Assembly: GCA_900016675.1 (NCBI GenBank) | Contig: LN483071.1 | Location: 1 to 64,000, forward strand | DNA: 64,000 nucleotides | Direction of reading: 5' to 3' | From: Arthrobacter saudimassiliensis | GTDB taxonomy: Bacteria; Actinomycetota; Actinomycetes; Actinomycetales; Micrococcaceae | In this document: positions 9,226 to 21,506 of the stretch, piece by piece | Layout of the letters: each line of letters begins with the position of its first letter | How positions within the stretch are numbered: position 1 is the first letter of the stretch | The notes under the pieces: model-generated | Database searches by the model: none | What the model saw: only the letters and a program-made list of their open reading frames with translations | What the model was told of the DNA's origin: nothing | Position numbers and translations under genes: made by a program

Positions 9226-9729
9226 ATGGCAGAGCAGGACTGGAAACCGGCCCACGAGTCGCTGGCCGCGTACCTGAACGACCATCTGGTGGGCGCGGAG
9301 ACGGGCGTGCGCCTGTTCCGCGCCGCGTCCGATACCTGGCAGGGGTCCGAATACGAGTCGGTCTTCACCTCGCTGGCGGAGGAACTCTCCGGCGAGCGGG
9401 ACGAGCTGGAGAACCTGATCATCGCCCTGGGCTACGGCAGGTCGAAGGTCAAGGCGCTGGCCGGGTGGGCCGGAGCCCTGATCGGCCGGCTGGGTCCCAT
9501 GAACCCGCTGAGCACCGGCGGCGGCCCGACCGGCCAGCTGGAGCTGGAGATGCTGCAGTCCCTGGTCCGGCAGAAGGAATCCATGTGGCGGACCCTGCTG
9601 GTGCTCTCCGCCCGGGACCGCCGGTTCAATCCCGTCCGGCTGCGTGAACTGCTCGACGCCGCCCAGCGCCAGCAGCAGGAGGTGGCCCACGTGATGGAGG
9701 CGACCGCCGTCGCCCGCTTCCTCACCTGA
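9226..9729 (+). CDS. Hypothetical protein, all-helical
   Basis: A 167-residue acidic, helix-rich protein I cannot assign to a family. It has a good ribosome binding site (GGAGGAACAG) and its own intergenic promoter region. Amphipathic stretches such as EYESVFTSLAEELSGERDELENLI and a C-terminal QRQQQEVAHVMEA suggest a ferritin-like or DUF892-like helical bundle, but no clear metal ligands can be aligned. It has no signal peptide and no membrane segment; it stands alone between two hairpin terminators. Confidence 0.7.
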   Translation: MAEQDWKPAHESLAAYLNDHLVGAETGVRLFRAASDTWQGSEYESVFTSLAEELSGERDELENLIIALGYGRSKVKALAGWAGALIGRLGPMNPLSTGGGPTGQLELEMLQSLVRQKESMWRTLLVLSARDRRFNPVRLRELLDAAQRQQQEVAHVMEATAVARFLT

Positions 9730-9776
9730 GCCCGCCGGCACCCCCGGCTTCGGCCGGCGGACGGCGCCGGACGACA

Positions 9777-9810
9777 GCAGGGCCCGCACCGTGATCGGTG
9801 TGGGCCCTGC
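9777..9810. terminator. Bidirectional terminator between convergent genes
   Basis: A perfect hairpin with 14-bp arms GCAGGGCCCGCACC and GGTGTGGGCCCTGC around a 6-nt loop lies between the convergent helical protein gene (ends 9729) and metG (ends 9828), so it can serve both strands. Confidence 0.75.
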
Positions 9811-9827
9811 CGTGTCGTGAACCCCTG

Positions 9828-11387
9828 CTACTGCGCGGGTTCCTCGTACTTCGGGAAGATCGGCGCGGGGGCCGGCAGCGCCGTGCCCGGGGCCAGCGGC
9901 GTGCCGATGGCGCTGAACTGCCGCGCCGCGCCCTCGTCCTGGCCCAGGACCGTGAGCAGCTTGGCCGCGCTGGCCGGCATCACCGGCTGGACGAGGATCG
10001 CCACGATCCGCAGCACCTCAAGCGTCACGTACAGCACGGTGTTCATGCGCTCGACGTCGGTCTTCCGCAGCACCCACGGCGCCTGCTCGGCGAAGTAGGC
10101 GTTGGTGTCGCCGAGGACCTTCCAGGTCGCCTCGAGGGCGCCGTGGAAGTCCTGGACGTCGTACGCCTCGCGGGAAATCTGCAGCAGCTTTCCGGCCGCC
10201 TCGAGCAGCGCGGAGTCTTCGGCGGTGAACTCCCCCGGCTGCGGCACGGCGGCGCCGCAGTTCTTGGCCACCATCGACAGCGAGCGCTGGGCCAGGTTGC
10301 CGAGGTTGTTCGCCAGGTCGGAGTTCATCCGGGCGACGACGGCCTCGTGGTTGTACGAGCCGTCCGCGCCGAAGGGCACCTCGCGCAGCAGGAAGAACCG
10401 CACGGCATCCAGCCCGTACTGGTCCGCCCAGTCCTTGGGCGCCACCACGTTGCCCAGCGACTTGGACATCTTCACGCCCTTGTTGTGCAGGAAGCCGTGG
10501 ATCATGATCCGCTTGGGCAGCTCCAGCTTGGCGGACATCAGGAACGCCGGCCAGAAAATGGCATGGAATCGGGAAATGTCCTTGCCGATCACGTGCACGT
10601 CGGCCGGCCAGTACTTCCGGAACGCCTCGCTGTCGGTGTCGGGGAAGCCGACGCCGGTCAGGTAGTTGGTCAGCGCATCCACCCACACGTACATCACGTG
10701 GTCCGGGTTGCCCGGCACGGGGACGCCCCAGTCGAAGGTGGTGCGGGAGATCGACAGGTCCTCCAGGCCGCCCTTCACGAAGCTGATGACCTCGTTGAAC
10801 CGCGAGCGCGGAGCGGCGAAGTCCGGCTGGGACTCGTAGAGGGCCAGCAGCTTGTCCTGGTAGGCGGAGAGGCGGAAGAAGTAGCTTTCCTCCTCCGTCC
10901 AGGTCACCTCGGTATCGGTCTCCTTGGAGTACCGCACGCCGTCCTCGCGGACTTCGGTTTCGTCCTCGCCGTAGTAGGCCTCGTCGCGCACCGAGTACCA
11001 CCCGGCGTACTTGGAGAGGTAGATGTCGCCGTTGTCCTCCATCCGCTTCCAAATGGCCTGGGCGGCGGCGTAGTGGTCGGCGTCGGTGGTGCGGATGAAC
11101 CGGTCATAGGAGGTCCCCATGTCCGCCTCCATCTGCAGGAAGGCGGCGGAGTTGCGGTCCGCGAGTTCCTTGGCGGTAATGCCTTCCCGATCCGCGGACT
11201 GCTGCATCTTGAGCCCGTGCTCGTCCGTTCCGGTCATGAAGAACACGTCGTAACCGTCCAGCCGCTTGAAGCGGGCCATCGCGTCGGTGGCGATGTGCTC
11301 GTAGGCGTGCCCGATGTGGGGCTCTCCGTTGGGGTAGGAGATGGCCGTGGTGATGTAGAACGGGGTTCGGGATTCGGAAGAAGTCAC
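9828..11387 (-). CDS. metG: Methionyl-tRNA synthetase
   Basis: A 519-residue class I aminoacyl-tRNA synthetase charging tRNA-Met. HIGH is at residues 24-27 ([11 protein letters not shown]) and KMSKS at 306-310; MTGTDEHG and the WVDALTNYL region are also typical. The length matches the short actinobacterial form without the C-terminal Trbp111-like dimerisation domain. The start is a GTG 9 nt after the stop codon of the upstream ABC permease; the sequence TAATTT 6 nt before the GTG could be a -10 box for a leaderless transcript, overlapping the permease stop. Confidence 0.96.
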   Translation of the reverse strand: MTSSESRTPFYITTAISYPNGEPHIGHAYEHIATDAMARFKRLDGYDVFFMTGTDEHGLKMQQSADREGITAKELADRNSAAFLQMEADMGTSYDRFIRTTDADHYAAAQAIWKRMEDNGDIYLSKYAGWYSVRDEAYYGEDETEVREDGVRYSKETDTEVTWTEEESYFFRLSAYQDKLLALYESQPDFAAPRSRFNEVISFVKGGLEDLSISRTTFDWGVPVPGNPDHVMYVWVDALTNYLTGVGFPDTDSEAFRKYWPADVHVIGKDISRFHAIFWPAFLMSAKLELPKRIMIHGFLHNKGVKMSKSLGNVVAPKDWADQYGLDAVRFFLLREVPFGADGSYNHEAVVARMNSDLANNLGNLAQRSLSMVAKNCGAAVPQPGEFTAEDSALLEAAGKLLQISREAYDVQDFHGALEATWKVLGDTNAYFAEQAPWVLRKTDVERMNTVLYVTLEVLRIVAILVQPVMPASAAKLLTVLGQDEGAARQFSAIGTPLAPGTALPAPAPIFPKYEEPAQ

Positions 11388-11396
11388 ACTAGAAAA

Positions 11397-12776
11397 TTAC
11401 CCTCTTTTGCCGGCTTCCGCCTCCAGCGCCATGCTCAGCACGGGCCCCGTCGCGGCGAGTCCGGCGCGGACCAGCAGCACGCCGGCGGCCACGGTTGCGG
11501 CGAGGATGGCCATGGACGCCGGGCCGAACAGCAGCGCCGCGCCCACCAGCGGAGAGAGCAGCAGGGCGGACGCAGCCACCGAGGCAGTGCAGACCAGCAG
11601 CAGCGGCTGCATGACGGCGTTGATTCGGGCGGCGTCGATGACCCCGCGCGGCATCCCCATCCGGTCGAGGCTGCGGTAAAGGTCCGCCCGGTCCAGGATC
11701 GCCGCCGCCTGGGAGATGCCCGCGGAGCAGGCCACCATGAGGAACCCCGCCACCACGGTGATCAGGACTCCGGTCTGCAGGTCCTGCAGCAGGAAGTCCT
11801 CCGGGTTTTCGCCCTGCGAGCCCCGGGCGGCCGCGGTGAGGGAACCGCCGATCACGGCGGTGAAGCAGACCATGGACAGGGAGCTGACCTGCCGCCAGGC
11901 GGCCTTGGGTGCGTCGAGGACCATGCGGGCGGCGAGCAGGGCCTGCGGGGTGCGGGCCCGTCGCAGCCGGCGCCGCGCCGAGCGGGCCACCAGCCAGGGA
12001 CCGACCAGGTTGAGGACCGCCATGCCGGCGGCAAACACGCCGGTGACCACCGCAGCCCCCACCACGGTGGAGCCGTACGGGACCTGCAGGGCCAGGAAAC
12101 CGAGGCCGATGACGGCGACGGCGCCCCAGGCGCGGCCCTTGCGCACCTTGTCGGGCAGGGCCCGGCTGCGTACGCCCAGGGGCGAGAGGACCACCCGCCG
12201 CAGTCCGAGCGCCGAGCTGACCGCGGCCAGGAGGACCACCAGCACCAGGGTCAGCAGCGCGGCGGCCGGGTGCAGCCAGTAGGCGGAGCCCAGCGGTTCT
12301 CCGCGGAAGTGGATCAGCTGCACGAAAGGAGCAAGTACCAGATAACCGACCACGCCGGCCAGGGCCCCGGCGGCGGCGACGGCGGTGGCTTCGAGCACCG
12401 TCACCAGGCCGACGGTCCGCGCGGAGGCACCGAGCAGGCGCAGGGTGGACAGGTGCTCGTCCCGGCGGCGGGCCGACAGACGGGCGGCGGATCCGCCGAG
12501 GGTGATCAGCGGAAGCACCAGCAGCATCAGGGCGAACCCGGCGAGCAGCTGGTAGAGGACGCCTTCCTCGTCGTTCCACTTCCCGAAGGACAGGGCCCCG
12601 GCCAGCACGGTCAGCAGGAGCGTGGTGACGACGGCGAAGGACGCCGCGGGCAGCGCGGCCGCGGCCCGGCCCGCGGTGCCGGGGCGGTTCAGCATCCACG
12701 CCACGCGGAACGGCACGGTGGCCGTCGGGGCCGATGGCGGCACGGACGCGGCGGAGGCCGCTGCAGGGGCGCTCAT
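11397..12776 (-). CDS. FtsX-like ABC transporter permease
   Basis: A 459-residue integral membrane protein with about eight to ten hydrophobic segments, for example SFAVVTTLLLTVLAGALSF, FALMLLVLPLITLGG and LLTLVLVVLLAAVSSALGL. It has an FtsX-type loop SARRRDEHLSTLRLLGASARTVGLV. The fold resembles the BceB/FtsX-related permeases of actinobacterial antimicrobial-resistance or lipid exporters. The start at 12776 overlaps the ATPase stop (ATGA), and the upstream in-frame start lies inside the ATPase gene and is rejected. Substrate unknown. Confidence 0.85.
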   Translation of the reverse strand: MSAPAAASAASVPPSAPTATVPFRVAWMLNRPGTAGRAAAALPAASFAVVTTLLLTVLAGALSFGKWNDEEGVLYQLLAGFALMLLVLPLITLGGSAARLSARRRDEHLSTLRLLGASARTVGLVTVLEATAVAAAGALAGVVGYLVLAPFVQLIHFRGEPLGSAYWLHPAAALLTLVLVVLLAAVSSALGLRRVVLSPLGVRSRALPDKVRKGRAWGAVAVIGLGFLALQVPYGSTVVGAAVVTGVFAAGMAVLNLVGPWLVARSARRRLRRARTPQALLAARMVLDAPKAAWRQVSSLSMVCFTAVIGGSLTAAARGSQGENPEDFLLQDLQTGVLITVVAGFLMVACSAGISQAAAILDRADLYRSLDRMGMPRGVIDAARINAVMQPLLLVCTASVAASALLLSPLVGAALLFGPASMAILAATVAAGVLLVRAGLAATGPVLSMALEAEAGKRG

Positions 12777-13513
12777 CGGGCGGCGTCCATCGGGCCGGTG
12801 CCGGGGGTGCCGGCGGTGTCGTGGGCGATCCGGCCGTCGGCCAGGGTGATGACCCGCCCGCACCAGCGCGCCACCTCGGGATCATGGGTGACGACCACCA
12901 GGGCCCGGCCGCTTCCCTGTACGGAGCGCAGCAGGTGCTGCATGACCTCCGCAGATGTGTGCGAATCCAGGGCGCCGGTCGGTTCGTCCGCGAACAGGAT
13001 CCGCGCGCCGGTCACCTGGGCCCGGGCAATGGCGACCCGCTGGGCCTGGCCGCCGGAGAGCTCGCCGATGCGCCGCTGCTCCATGCCGGTCAGGCCCAGG
13101 GCGGCCAGGGCGTGGGCTGCGGCCTGCTCGGCATCCGGTCGGGCGACACCGTTCAGCATCAGCGCCAGCGCAACGTTCTCCCCCGCCGTGAGCTCGGGGA
13201 TCAGCAGGCCCTGCTGGAAGACGAAGCCGAAGTCCCGGCGGCGCAGGGCGGACCGTTCGTCGTCGGTCAGCGCGGTGACCTCCACGGGCGCGGTCCCGCC
13301 CCGGAGGAGGAGGACTCTGCCGGCGTCGGGCAGCAGGATGCCCGCCAGGCAGTGCAGCAGGGTGGTCTTTCCGGAGCCGGAGGCGCCCATCACGGCCACC
13401 GCTTCGCCGGACCGGACGGCCAGTGACACCCCGTCCAGGGCGGGCGGACCGCCGTAGGACTTCACGAGGTTTTCGGCTCTCAGCAGGGGCGCTCCCGGCG
13501 CGGATGTACTCAT
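12773..13513 (-). CDS. ABC transporter ATP-binding protein
   Basis: A 246-residue ATPase with Walker A MGASGSGKTTLLHCLAG, Q-loop FVFQQGLLIPELTAGEN, signature LSGGQAQRVAIARAQ, Walker B ILFADEPTGALDS and H-loop VVTHDPEVA. It belongs to the same LolD/MacB-like class as the ATPase at 5733 but is clearly not a copy. It is translationally coupled to the FtsX-like permease by an ATGA overlap. The start at 13513 (MSTSAPGA) was preferred because the upstream extension is proline/glycine-rich and has no family match. Confidence 0.9.
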   Translation of the reverse strand: MSTSAPGAPLLRAENLVKSYGGPPALDGVSLAVRSGEAVAVMGASGSGKTTLLHCLAGILLPDAGRVLLLRGGTAPVEVTALTDDERSALRRRDFGFVFQQGLLIPELTAGENVALALMLNGVARPDAEQAAAHALAALGLTGMEQRRIGELSGGQAQRVAIARAQVTGARILFADEPTGALDSHTSAEVMQHLLRSVQGSGRALVVVTHDPEVARWCGRVITLADGRIAHDTAGTPGTGPMDAAR

Positions 13514-13630
13514 GCCTCCATGCTGTCCCGCCCCGGGTGCCGCCCGCGTCGGAGCCGGGCATGAAACCGGGCCGGGCGCTCCTCCTACCCTGGGCGGAGG
13601 CCCGCTCATCCCGCCGCCGGCCGGGGAAGC

Positions 13631-13679
13631 CGAAACGGCAGGGACAGGCCCGCCGAAGCGGGCCGTCCCTGCCGTTTCG
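13631..13679 (-). terminator. serA terminator hairpin
   Basis: Long hairpin with arms CGAAACGGCAGGGAC and GTCCCTGCCGTTTCG, an inner stem GGCCCGC/GCGGGCC, and a CGAA loop, 35 nt after the serA stop codon on the minus strand. It separates serA from the ABC pair. Confidence 0.7.
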
Positions 13680-13713
13680 CGCCTTGGCAGGCGCCGTGCC
13701 GGCGGCCGGCCGG

Positions 13714-15309
13714 TCAGTCCTGCAGGTCCACCTCGCGGACGACGTCGGCGCTGATTTCCTGCTTCAGGGCCTCCAGCACCTCCTGCGGCACGGAGGAGTC
13801 CACGGTCAGCAGCGAGAGGGCCTGGCCGCCCTCGCTGTGCCGGGCGACCTGCATGCCGGCGATGTTGATCTGCTTCTCCCCCAGCACCCGGCCCAGGGCA
13901 CCGATGACGCCGGGGCGGTCCTGGTAGAGCAGGACCAGCAGGTGCTCGCTGATCGGGATCTCCAGGTCGTAGCCGTTGACGCCCACCAGCTTCTCGATCT
14001 GCTTCGGGCCGGTCAGGGTGCCGGCCACCGAGATGCGGGTGCCGTCGGACAGCGCGCCGCGCAGGGTGAGCACGTTGCGGTAGTCCGTTGCCTCGGTGGT
14101 GGTCAGCAGGCGCACCTCGATGCCGCGCTGTTCGGCGAGCACCGGGGCGTTCACGTAGGAGACCTGGTCGGAGACGATGTCGGTGAAGATACCCTTCAGC
14201 GCGGCCAGCTCCAGCGCCTTCACATCGAGGGCGGCGATCTCGCCGGCGACCTCGATGTCGATGGCGGTCACGGAATCGTGCGCCAGGGCGGTGAAGATCC
14301 GGCCCAGCTTCTCGATCAGCGGGATGCCGGGACGCACGTCCTCGGCGATGACGCCGCCGGCGACGTTGACGGCGTCGGGCACCAGTTCACCGGCCAGGGC
14401 CAGGCGCACGGACTTCGCGACGGAGATGCCGGCCTTCTCCTGGGCCTCATCGGTGGAGGCGCCCAGGTGCGGGGTGACGATGACGTTGTCCAGGGCGAAG
14501 AACGGCAGGTCGGTGCTCGGCTCCTTGACGAACACGTCGACGCCGGCGCCGGCGATCTGCCCCTCGGTCAGCGCGGTGTAGAGGGCTTCCTCATCGACCA
14601 GGCCGCCGCGGGCGACGTTGACGACGTACGCGGTGTCCTTCATCTTCGCGAACGCCTCGGTGCCGAGCATGCCCAGGGTCTCCGGGGTCTTGGGCATGTG
14701 GATGGTGACGAAGTCGGACTGTTCCAGCAGCTCGTCCAGGGACACCAGCTCGACGTCGAGCTGGGCGGCGCGCGCGCTGGTGACGTAGGGGTCGTAGGCC
14801 AGGATCTGGGTGCCGAAGGCCTGCAGGCGGGCGGCGACCAGCGCGCCGATGCGGCCCAGGCCGATGATGCCGACCTTCTTTTCGTACAGCTCGGTGCCGG
14901 TGTACTTGCTCCGCTTCCACTCCCCGCCCTTGAGGGCGGCGGAGGCCTGCGGGATGTGCCGGGCCAGGGACAGGATGTGCCCGACCGTCAGCTCCGCGGC
15001 GGAGATGATGTTCGACGTCGGGGCGTTGACGACCATGACGCCGGCCTGGGTGGCGGCCTTGATGTCCACGTTGTCCAGGCCCACGCCGGCGCGGGCAATG
15101 ACCTTCAGGTTCTTCGCGGCGGCGATCGCCTCGGCGTCGACCTGCGTGGCCGAGCGGACCAGGATCGCATCGACGTCGACAATCTCGCGCAGCAGCTCGG
15201 AGCGGTCCGCGCCGTTGGCCTGGCGGATCTCAAAGTCGGGGCCCAGGGCCTCGACCGTGGCGGGGGACAGTTCCTCGGCGAGGAGTACTACGGGTTTGGT
15301 GGCAGTCAC
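13714..15309 (-). CDS. serA: D-3-phosphoglycerate dehydrogenase (long form)
   Basis: A 531-residue enzyme for the first committed step of serine synthesis, oxidising 3-phosphoglycerate with NAD. The Rossmann motif GIIGLGRIGALVA and the catalytic Arg/Glu/His segments VARGGLVDEEAL, GVDVFVKEP and TPHLGAST are present. Beyond about residue 320 comes the allosteric substrate-binding domain and a C-terminal ACT domain (HLLVLLYQDRPGVIGALGRVLGE), the layout of the mycobacterial-type enzyme inhibited by L-serine. The GTG at 15309 was chosen: GAAGAGGT lies upstream and the protein then matches the usual 529-531 residues. Confidence 0.95.
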   Translation of the reverse strand: MTATKPVVLLAEELSPATVEALGPDFEIRQANGADRSELLREIVDVDAILVRSATQVDAEAIAAAKNLKVIARAGVGLDNVDIKAATQAGVMVVNAPTSNIISAAELTVGHILSLARHIPQASAALKGGEWKRSKYTGTELYEKKVGIIGLGRIGALVAARLQAFGTQILAYDPYVTSARAAQLDVELVSLDELLEQSDFVTIHMPKTPETLGMLGTEAFAKMKDTAYVVNVARGGLVDEEALYTALTEGQIAGAGVDVFVKEPSTDLPFFALDNVIVTPHLGASTDEAQEKAGISVAKSVRLALAGELVPDAVNVAGGVIAEDVRPGIPLIEKLGRIFTALAHDSVTAIDIEVAGEIAALDVKALELAALKGIFTDIVSDQVSYVNAPVLAEQRGIEVRLLTTTEATDYRNVLTLRGALSDGTRISVAGTLTGPKQIEKLVGVNGYDLEIPISEHLLVLLYQDRPGVIGALGRVLGEKQINIAGMQVARHSEGGQALSLLTVDSSVPQEVLEALKQEISADVVREVDLQD

Positions 15310-15361
15310 CGGTGACCTCTTCAGCTGGTGTCGTGTTCTGGTGGTTCCGCGCTTCACGCGC

Positions 15362-15397
15362 AAAAGGGCCGGGCCCGGCGGTTGCCGGGCCCGGCCC
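15362..15397 (-). terminator. Terminator of the ilvBNC operon
   Basis: On the minus strand, arms GGGCCGGGCCCGG and CCGGGCCCGGCCC enclose a 6-nt loop and are followed by TTTT. It lies about 85 nt after the ilvC stop. Confidence 0.8.
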
Positions 15398-15480
15398 CGT
15401 TGCCGATGCGGCGTGCACTTCGAGCCTATCGCCCGCCGTGCTCAGGAGTCCGCAGCGCAGGGATTGTTACCCGGCGGGAA

Positions 15481-17063
<1,583 letters not shown>

Positions 17064-17066
17064 GTC

Positions 17067-18974
<1,908 letters not shown>

Positions 18975-19067
18975 AAGGACTTCCTTTGCGGATGGGTATC
19001 CATATTGATGTGTGCGGCGGCCGTCCGGGGATTAGCCCGGCGCGGTCTTTGTGCTTCCTGAAGCCAA

Positions 19068-19104
19068 TAAAAAAACCCCTCGAGCCGGTTGGCTCCGTAG
19101 GGGT
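19068..19104 (-). terminator. Attenuator (terminator) in the ilvB leader
   Basis: On the minus strand, ACCCCTACGGAGCC pairs with GGCTCGAGGGGT around AACC, and a run of seven T residues follows, a textbook intrinsic terminator placed 95-130 nt before the ilvB start and inside its leader. It would end transcription when branched-chain amino acids are plentiful. Confidence 0.85.
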
Positions 19105-19106
19105 CT

Positions 19107-19149
19107 GCGCGTGGCGTCACTTACCAGACGGGGCTCTTATGCCACGCGC
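19107..19149 (-). promoter_or_regulatory. Upstream leader stem (1:2 hairpin)
   Basis: GCGCGTGGC, which overlaps the last codons of the leader peptide, is perfectly complementary (9 bp) to GCCACGCGC just upstream of the attenuator. Ribosome position on the leader peptide would decide whether this stem forms. I could not identify by eye the exact antiterminator that competes with the attenuator. Confidence 0.65.
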
Positions 19150-19178
19150 TGAATAAGGACGACGGTTACCTTCTGCAT
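19137..19178 (-). CDS. ilv leader peptide, 13 residues
   Basis: The short reading frame MQKVTVVLIQRVA carries four Val, one Leu and one Ile in 13 codons, with V-V-L-I consecutive, just upstream of a terminator hairpin and the ilvBNC operon. That is the signature of a branched-chain amino acid attenuation peptide: starvation stalls the ribosome on these codons and favours read-through. The ATG lies 7 nt after a -10-like AAGACT, so it would be translated from a leaderless transcript, as reported for the Corynebacterium glutamicum ilvBNC leader. No good Shine-Dalgarno site precedes it at normal spacing. Confidence 0.8.
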   Translation of the reverse strand: MQKVTVVLIQRVA

Positions 19179-19185
19179 AACCCTC

Positions 19186-19215
19186 AGTCTTCCGGTCCCC
19201 TCTGGTGAGTGTCAA
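19186..19215 (-). promoter_or_regulatory. ilvBNC leader promoter
   Basis: TTGACA (19210-19215) and AAGACT (19186-19191) are separated by 18 nt on the minus strand, placing the transcription start within a base or two of the leader-peptide ATG at 19178. Confidence 0.6.
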
Positions 19216-19229
19216 CCGGCGTTACCTTC

Positions 19230-19246
19230 GTCTCATTATATGAGAC
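19230..19246. promoter_or_regulatory. 17-bp palindrome upstream of the ilv promoter
   Basis: GTCTCATTATATGAGAC has perfect 7-bp arms (GTCTCAT/ATGAGAC) around a 3-nt centre and lies 15 nt upstream of the TTGACA box. On the minus strand it contains TATAAT, so it could also be an alternative -10. Most likely an operator for a dimeric regulator; the protein is unknown. Confidence 0.5.
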
Positions 19247-19348
19247 GATCCGTCCACTTACCGGACATTACGCCCTGGTGGCCCTCCCGGTACCCTCCAC
19301 TCCGCATCAGCCCCCTCCGCTTTGGCACTTCCCTGCCGGTTCCAGAGG

Positions 19349-19424
19349 GAGGAACCGGACCAAGTGGAGGAAACCCGCGCGAACCGGAGGAACCGGACCA
19401 CGTGGAGGAAACCCGCGCGAACCG
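19349..19424. repeat. 38-bp tandem repeat, two copies
   Basis: Positions 19349-19386 and 19387-19424 are identical except for one A-to-C change at the same offset (CAAGTGG versus CACGTGG), and the start of a third copy (GAGG) follows. Each unit begins GAGGAACCGG and ends CGCGCGAACCG. Because 38 is not a multiple of three, a coding explanation is unlikely. Confidence 0.9.
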
Positions 19425-19553
19425 GAGGGCGCCCGCTGGCCGGAGGCCTGCCCTGCTCTTTGCGTGATCCCGGGGTGCCTGCCCCGCCAGGCGGCAGGCA
19501 CCACTGAGGCACTTCGGCGGCAGGGCTTAATAAGGCTGCAACGGCCTTAGGGG

Positions 19554-19589
19554 CCCCAACTCCATCCGCCCCGGCGGATGGAGTTGGGG
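19554..19589 (-). terminator. ilvD terminator hairpin
   Basis: Perfect 15-bp arms CCCCAACTCCATCCG and CGGATGGAGTTGGGG around a 6-nt loop, just 9 nt after the ilvD stop codon on the minus strand. Confidence 0.75.
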
Positions 19590-19597
19590 AGGCCGTA

Positions 19598-21301
19598 TCA
19601 GCCGCAGTAGGCGCCCGTGGAGGCAGAGTTGACCATCTTGGCGTACTTGGACAGCACGCCCTTGGTGAACTTGGCCGGCAGCGGCTGCCAGCCGACCTTG
19701 CGGGCTTCGAGCTCTTCGGGGTCCACCAGCAGATCGAAGCTGCGGGCGGCGATGTCGACGCGGATCCGGTCGCCGTCCTTGACGAAGGCGATGGGGCCGC
19801 CGTCGACGGCTTCGGGGGCGACGTGCCCGATGCACAGGCCCGTGGTGCCCCCGGAGAAGCGGCCGTCGGTGAGCAGCAGGACGTCCTTGCCGAGGCCGGC
19901 GCCCTTGATGGCGCCGGTGATGGCGAGCATCTCGCGCATGCCCGGGCCGCCCTTGGGGCCTTCGTAGCGGATGACGACGACGTCGCCGGCGTGGATATCG
20001 CCGTTGTCGAGGGCGTCGAGGGCGCCCTGTTCGCGTTCGAAGACGCGGGCGGTGCCTTCGAAGATGTCGGCGTCGAAGCCGGCGCTCTTCACGACGGCGC
20101 CTTCGGGAGCCATCGAGCCGTGCAGGATGGTGATGCCGCCGGTCTTGTGGATCGGGTTGTCCAGGGCACGCAGGATCTTGCCGTCGACGTCCGGCGGGTT
20201 GATCTCGGCGAGGTTCTCGGCAACGGTGCGGCCGGTGACGGTGAGGCAGTCGCCGTGCAGCAGGCCGGCGTCGAGCAGGGCCTTCATGATGACCGGCACG
20301 CCGCCGATCTTGTCGACGTCGGTCATGACGTAGCGGCCGAAGGGCTTCAGGTCGCCCAGGTGCGGGATCCGGTCGCCGATGCGGTTGAAGTCCTCGAGGG
20401 TGAGGTCCACTTCGGCTTCGCGGGCGATGGCCAGCAGGTGCAGGACGGCATTGGTGGAGCCGCCGAAGGCCATGGTGACCGCGATGGCGTTTTCGAAGGC
20501 CTTCTTGGTCATGATGTCGCGGGCGGTGATTCCCTTGCGCAGCAGGTTGACGACGGCTTCGCCGGACTTGCGGGCGAATTCGTCGCGGCGCCGGTCAGCC
20601 GAGGGCGGGGCGGCGGAGCCGGGCAGGGACATGCCCAGGGCCTCGCCGATGCAGGCCATGGTGTTGGCGGTGTACATGCCGCCGCAGGCGCCTTCGCCGG
20701 GGCAGATGGCCCGTTCGATGCGGTCGAGGTCGCCGCGGCTCATCTTGCCGGCGGCACAGGCGCCGACCGCTTCGAAGGCGTCGATCAGGGTGACCTGCTT
20801 CTCCGAACCGTCTTCGAGCGTGACCCAGCCGGGCATGATCGAACCGGCGTAGAGGAAGACGCTGGAGAGGTCCAGGCGGGCCGCTGCCATCAGCATGCCG
20901 GGCAGGGACTTGTCGCAGCCGGCGAGCAGGACCGATCCGTCGAGGCGCTCGGCCATCATGACGGTTTCGACCGAGTCGGCGATCACTTCGCGGGAGACCA
21001 GGGAGAAGTGCATGCCCTCGTGGCCCATGGAAATGCCGTCGGAGACGGAGATGGTGCCGAACTGCATGGGGAAGCCGCCGCCTGCGTGCACGCCTTCCTT
21101 GGCTCCCTGGGCCAGGCGGTTCAGCGACAGGTTGCAGGGGGTGATTTCGTTCCAGGAACTGGCGATGCCGATCTGGGGTTTGGCGAAGTCGTCGTCGCCC
21201 ATGCCGACCGCACGGAACATGCCGCGGGCCGGGGCAGCGTGAATGCCGTCGGTGACGACACGGCTTCTCGGTTTGATGTCTGGGGTGTTCTCCACGCTCA
21301 T
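19598..21301 (-). CDS. ilvD: Dihydroxy-acid dehydratase
   Basis: A 567-residue Fe-S dehydratase of the IlvD/Edd family that turns dihydroxy acids into 2-oxo acids, the third common step of branched-chain synthesis. Cluster cysteines are visible in [19 protein letters not shown] and [14 protein letters not shown]; the C-terminal [23 protein letters not shown] is characteristic. The product feeds IlvE at the left of the window. It is monocistronic, with its own terminator. The ATG lies 7 nt after TAGGAT (21309-21314), so translation is probably leaderless. Confidence 0.97.
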   Translation of the reverse strand: MSVENTPDIKPRSRVVTDGIHAAPARGMFRAVGMGDDDFAKPQIGIASSWNEITPCNLSLNRLAQGAKEGVHAGGGFPMQFGTISVSDGISMGHEGMHFSLVSREVIADSVETVMMAERLDGSVLLAGCDKSLPGMLMAAARLDLSSVFLYAGSIMPGWVTLEDGSEKQVTLIDAFEAVGACAAGKMSRGDLDRIERAICPGEGACGGMYTANTMACIGEALGMSLPGSAAPPSADRRRDEFARKSGEAVVNLLRKGITARDIMTKKAFENAIAVTMAFGGSTNAVLHLLAIAREAEVDLTLEDFNRIGDRIPHLGDLKPFGRYVMTDVDKIGGVPVIMKALLDAGLLHGDCLTVTGRTVAENLAEINPPDVDGKILRALDNPIHKTGGITILHGSMAPEGAVVKSAGFDADIFEGTARVFEREQGALDALDNGDIHAGDVVVIRYEGPKGGPGMREMLAITGAIKGAGLGKDVLLLTDGRFSGGTTGLCIGHVAPEAVDGGPIAFVKDGDRIRVDIAARSFDLLVDPEELEARKVGWQPLPAKFTKGVLSKYAKMVNSASTGAYCG

Positions 21302-21506
21302 GCGCTAAATCCTATGACCATTGCCGGCCGCGGCCCGGCGATGTGACGGGGCGCGGTGCCTTGTTACGGACATGTTTCCTGCCTGGGCCTCCCCCGGTTT
21401 CCAACGCCCGGACCGGCCGGGACGGTTCCCGGCCGGTGCTGACGATCCGGTAACAGTCCGTCGCCCGGGCTCCCTCGACGGCGGCGCGCCTCCCTAGACT
21501 GGGCCC

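Larger units (their letters stand above)
19216..19553. other. Non-coding interval between ilv leader and ilvD end
   Basis: No convincing gene is seen in this stretch. It holds the palindrome at 19230, a two-copy 38-bp tandem repeat (19349-19424) and a GGTGCCTGCC/GGCAGGCACC hairpin (19474-19502). Open frames across it change frame through the repeat and lack ribosome binding sites and family features. Confidence 0.6.

Noticed and set aside
9798-13457. A continuous open frame of 1219 codons on the plus strand
   Set aside because: It is antisense to metG and the FtsX-type ABC pair, which have clear motifs; its translation is low-complexity His/Gly/Gln/Arg-rich sequence typical of G+C-rich shadow frames.
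19209-19550. Plus-strand frames between the ilv leader and ilvD
   Set aside because: They run through a 38-bp repeat that changes frame between copies, and the translations are repetitive with no start signals.
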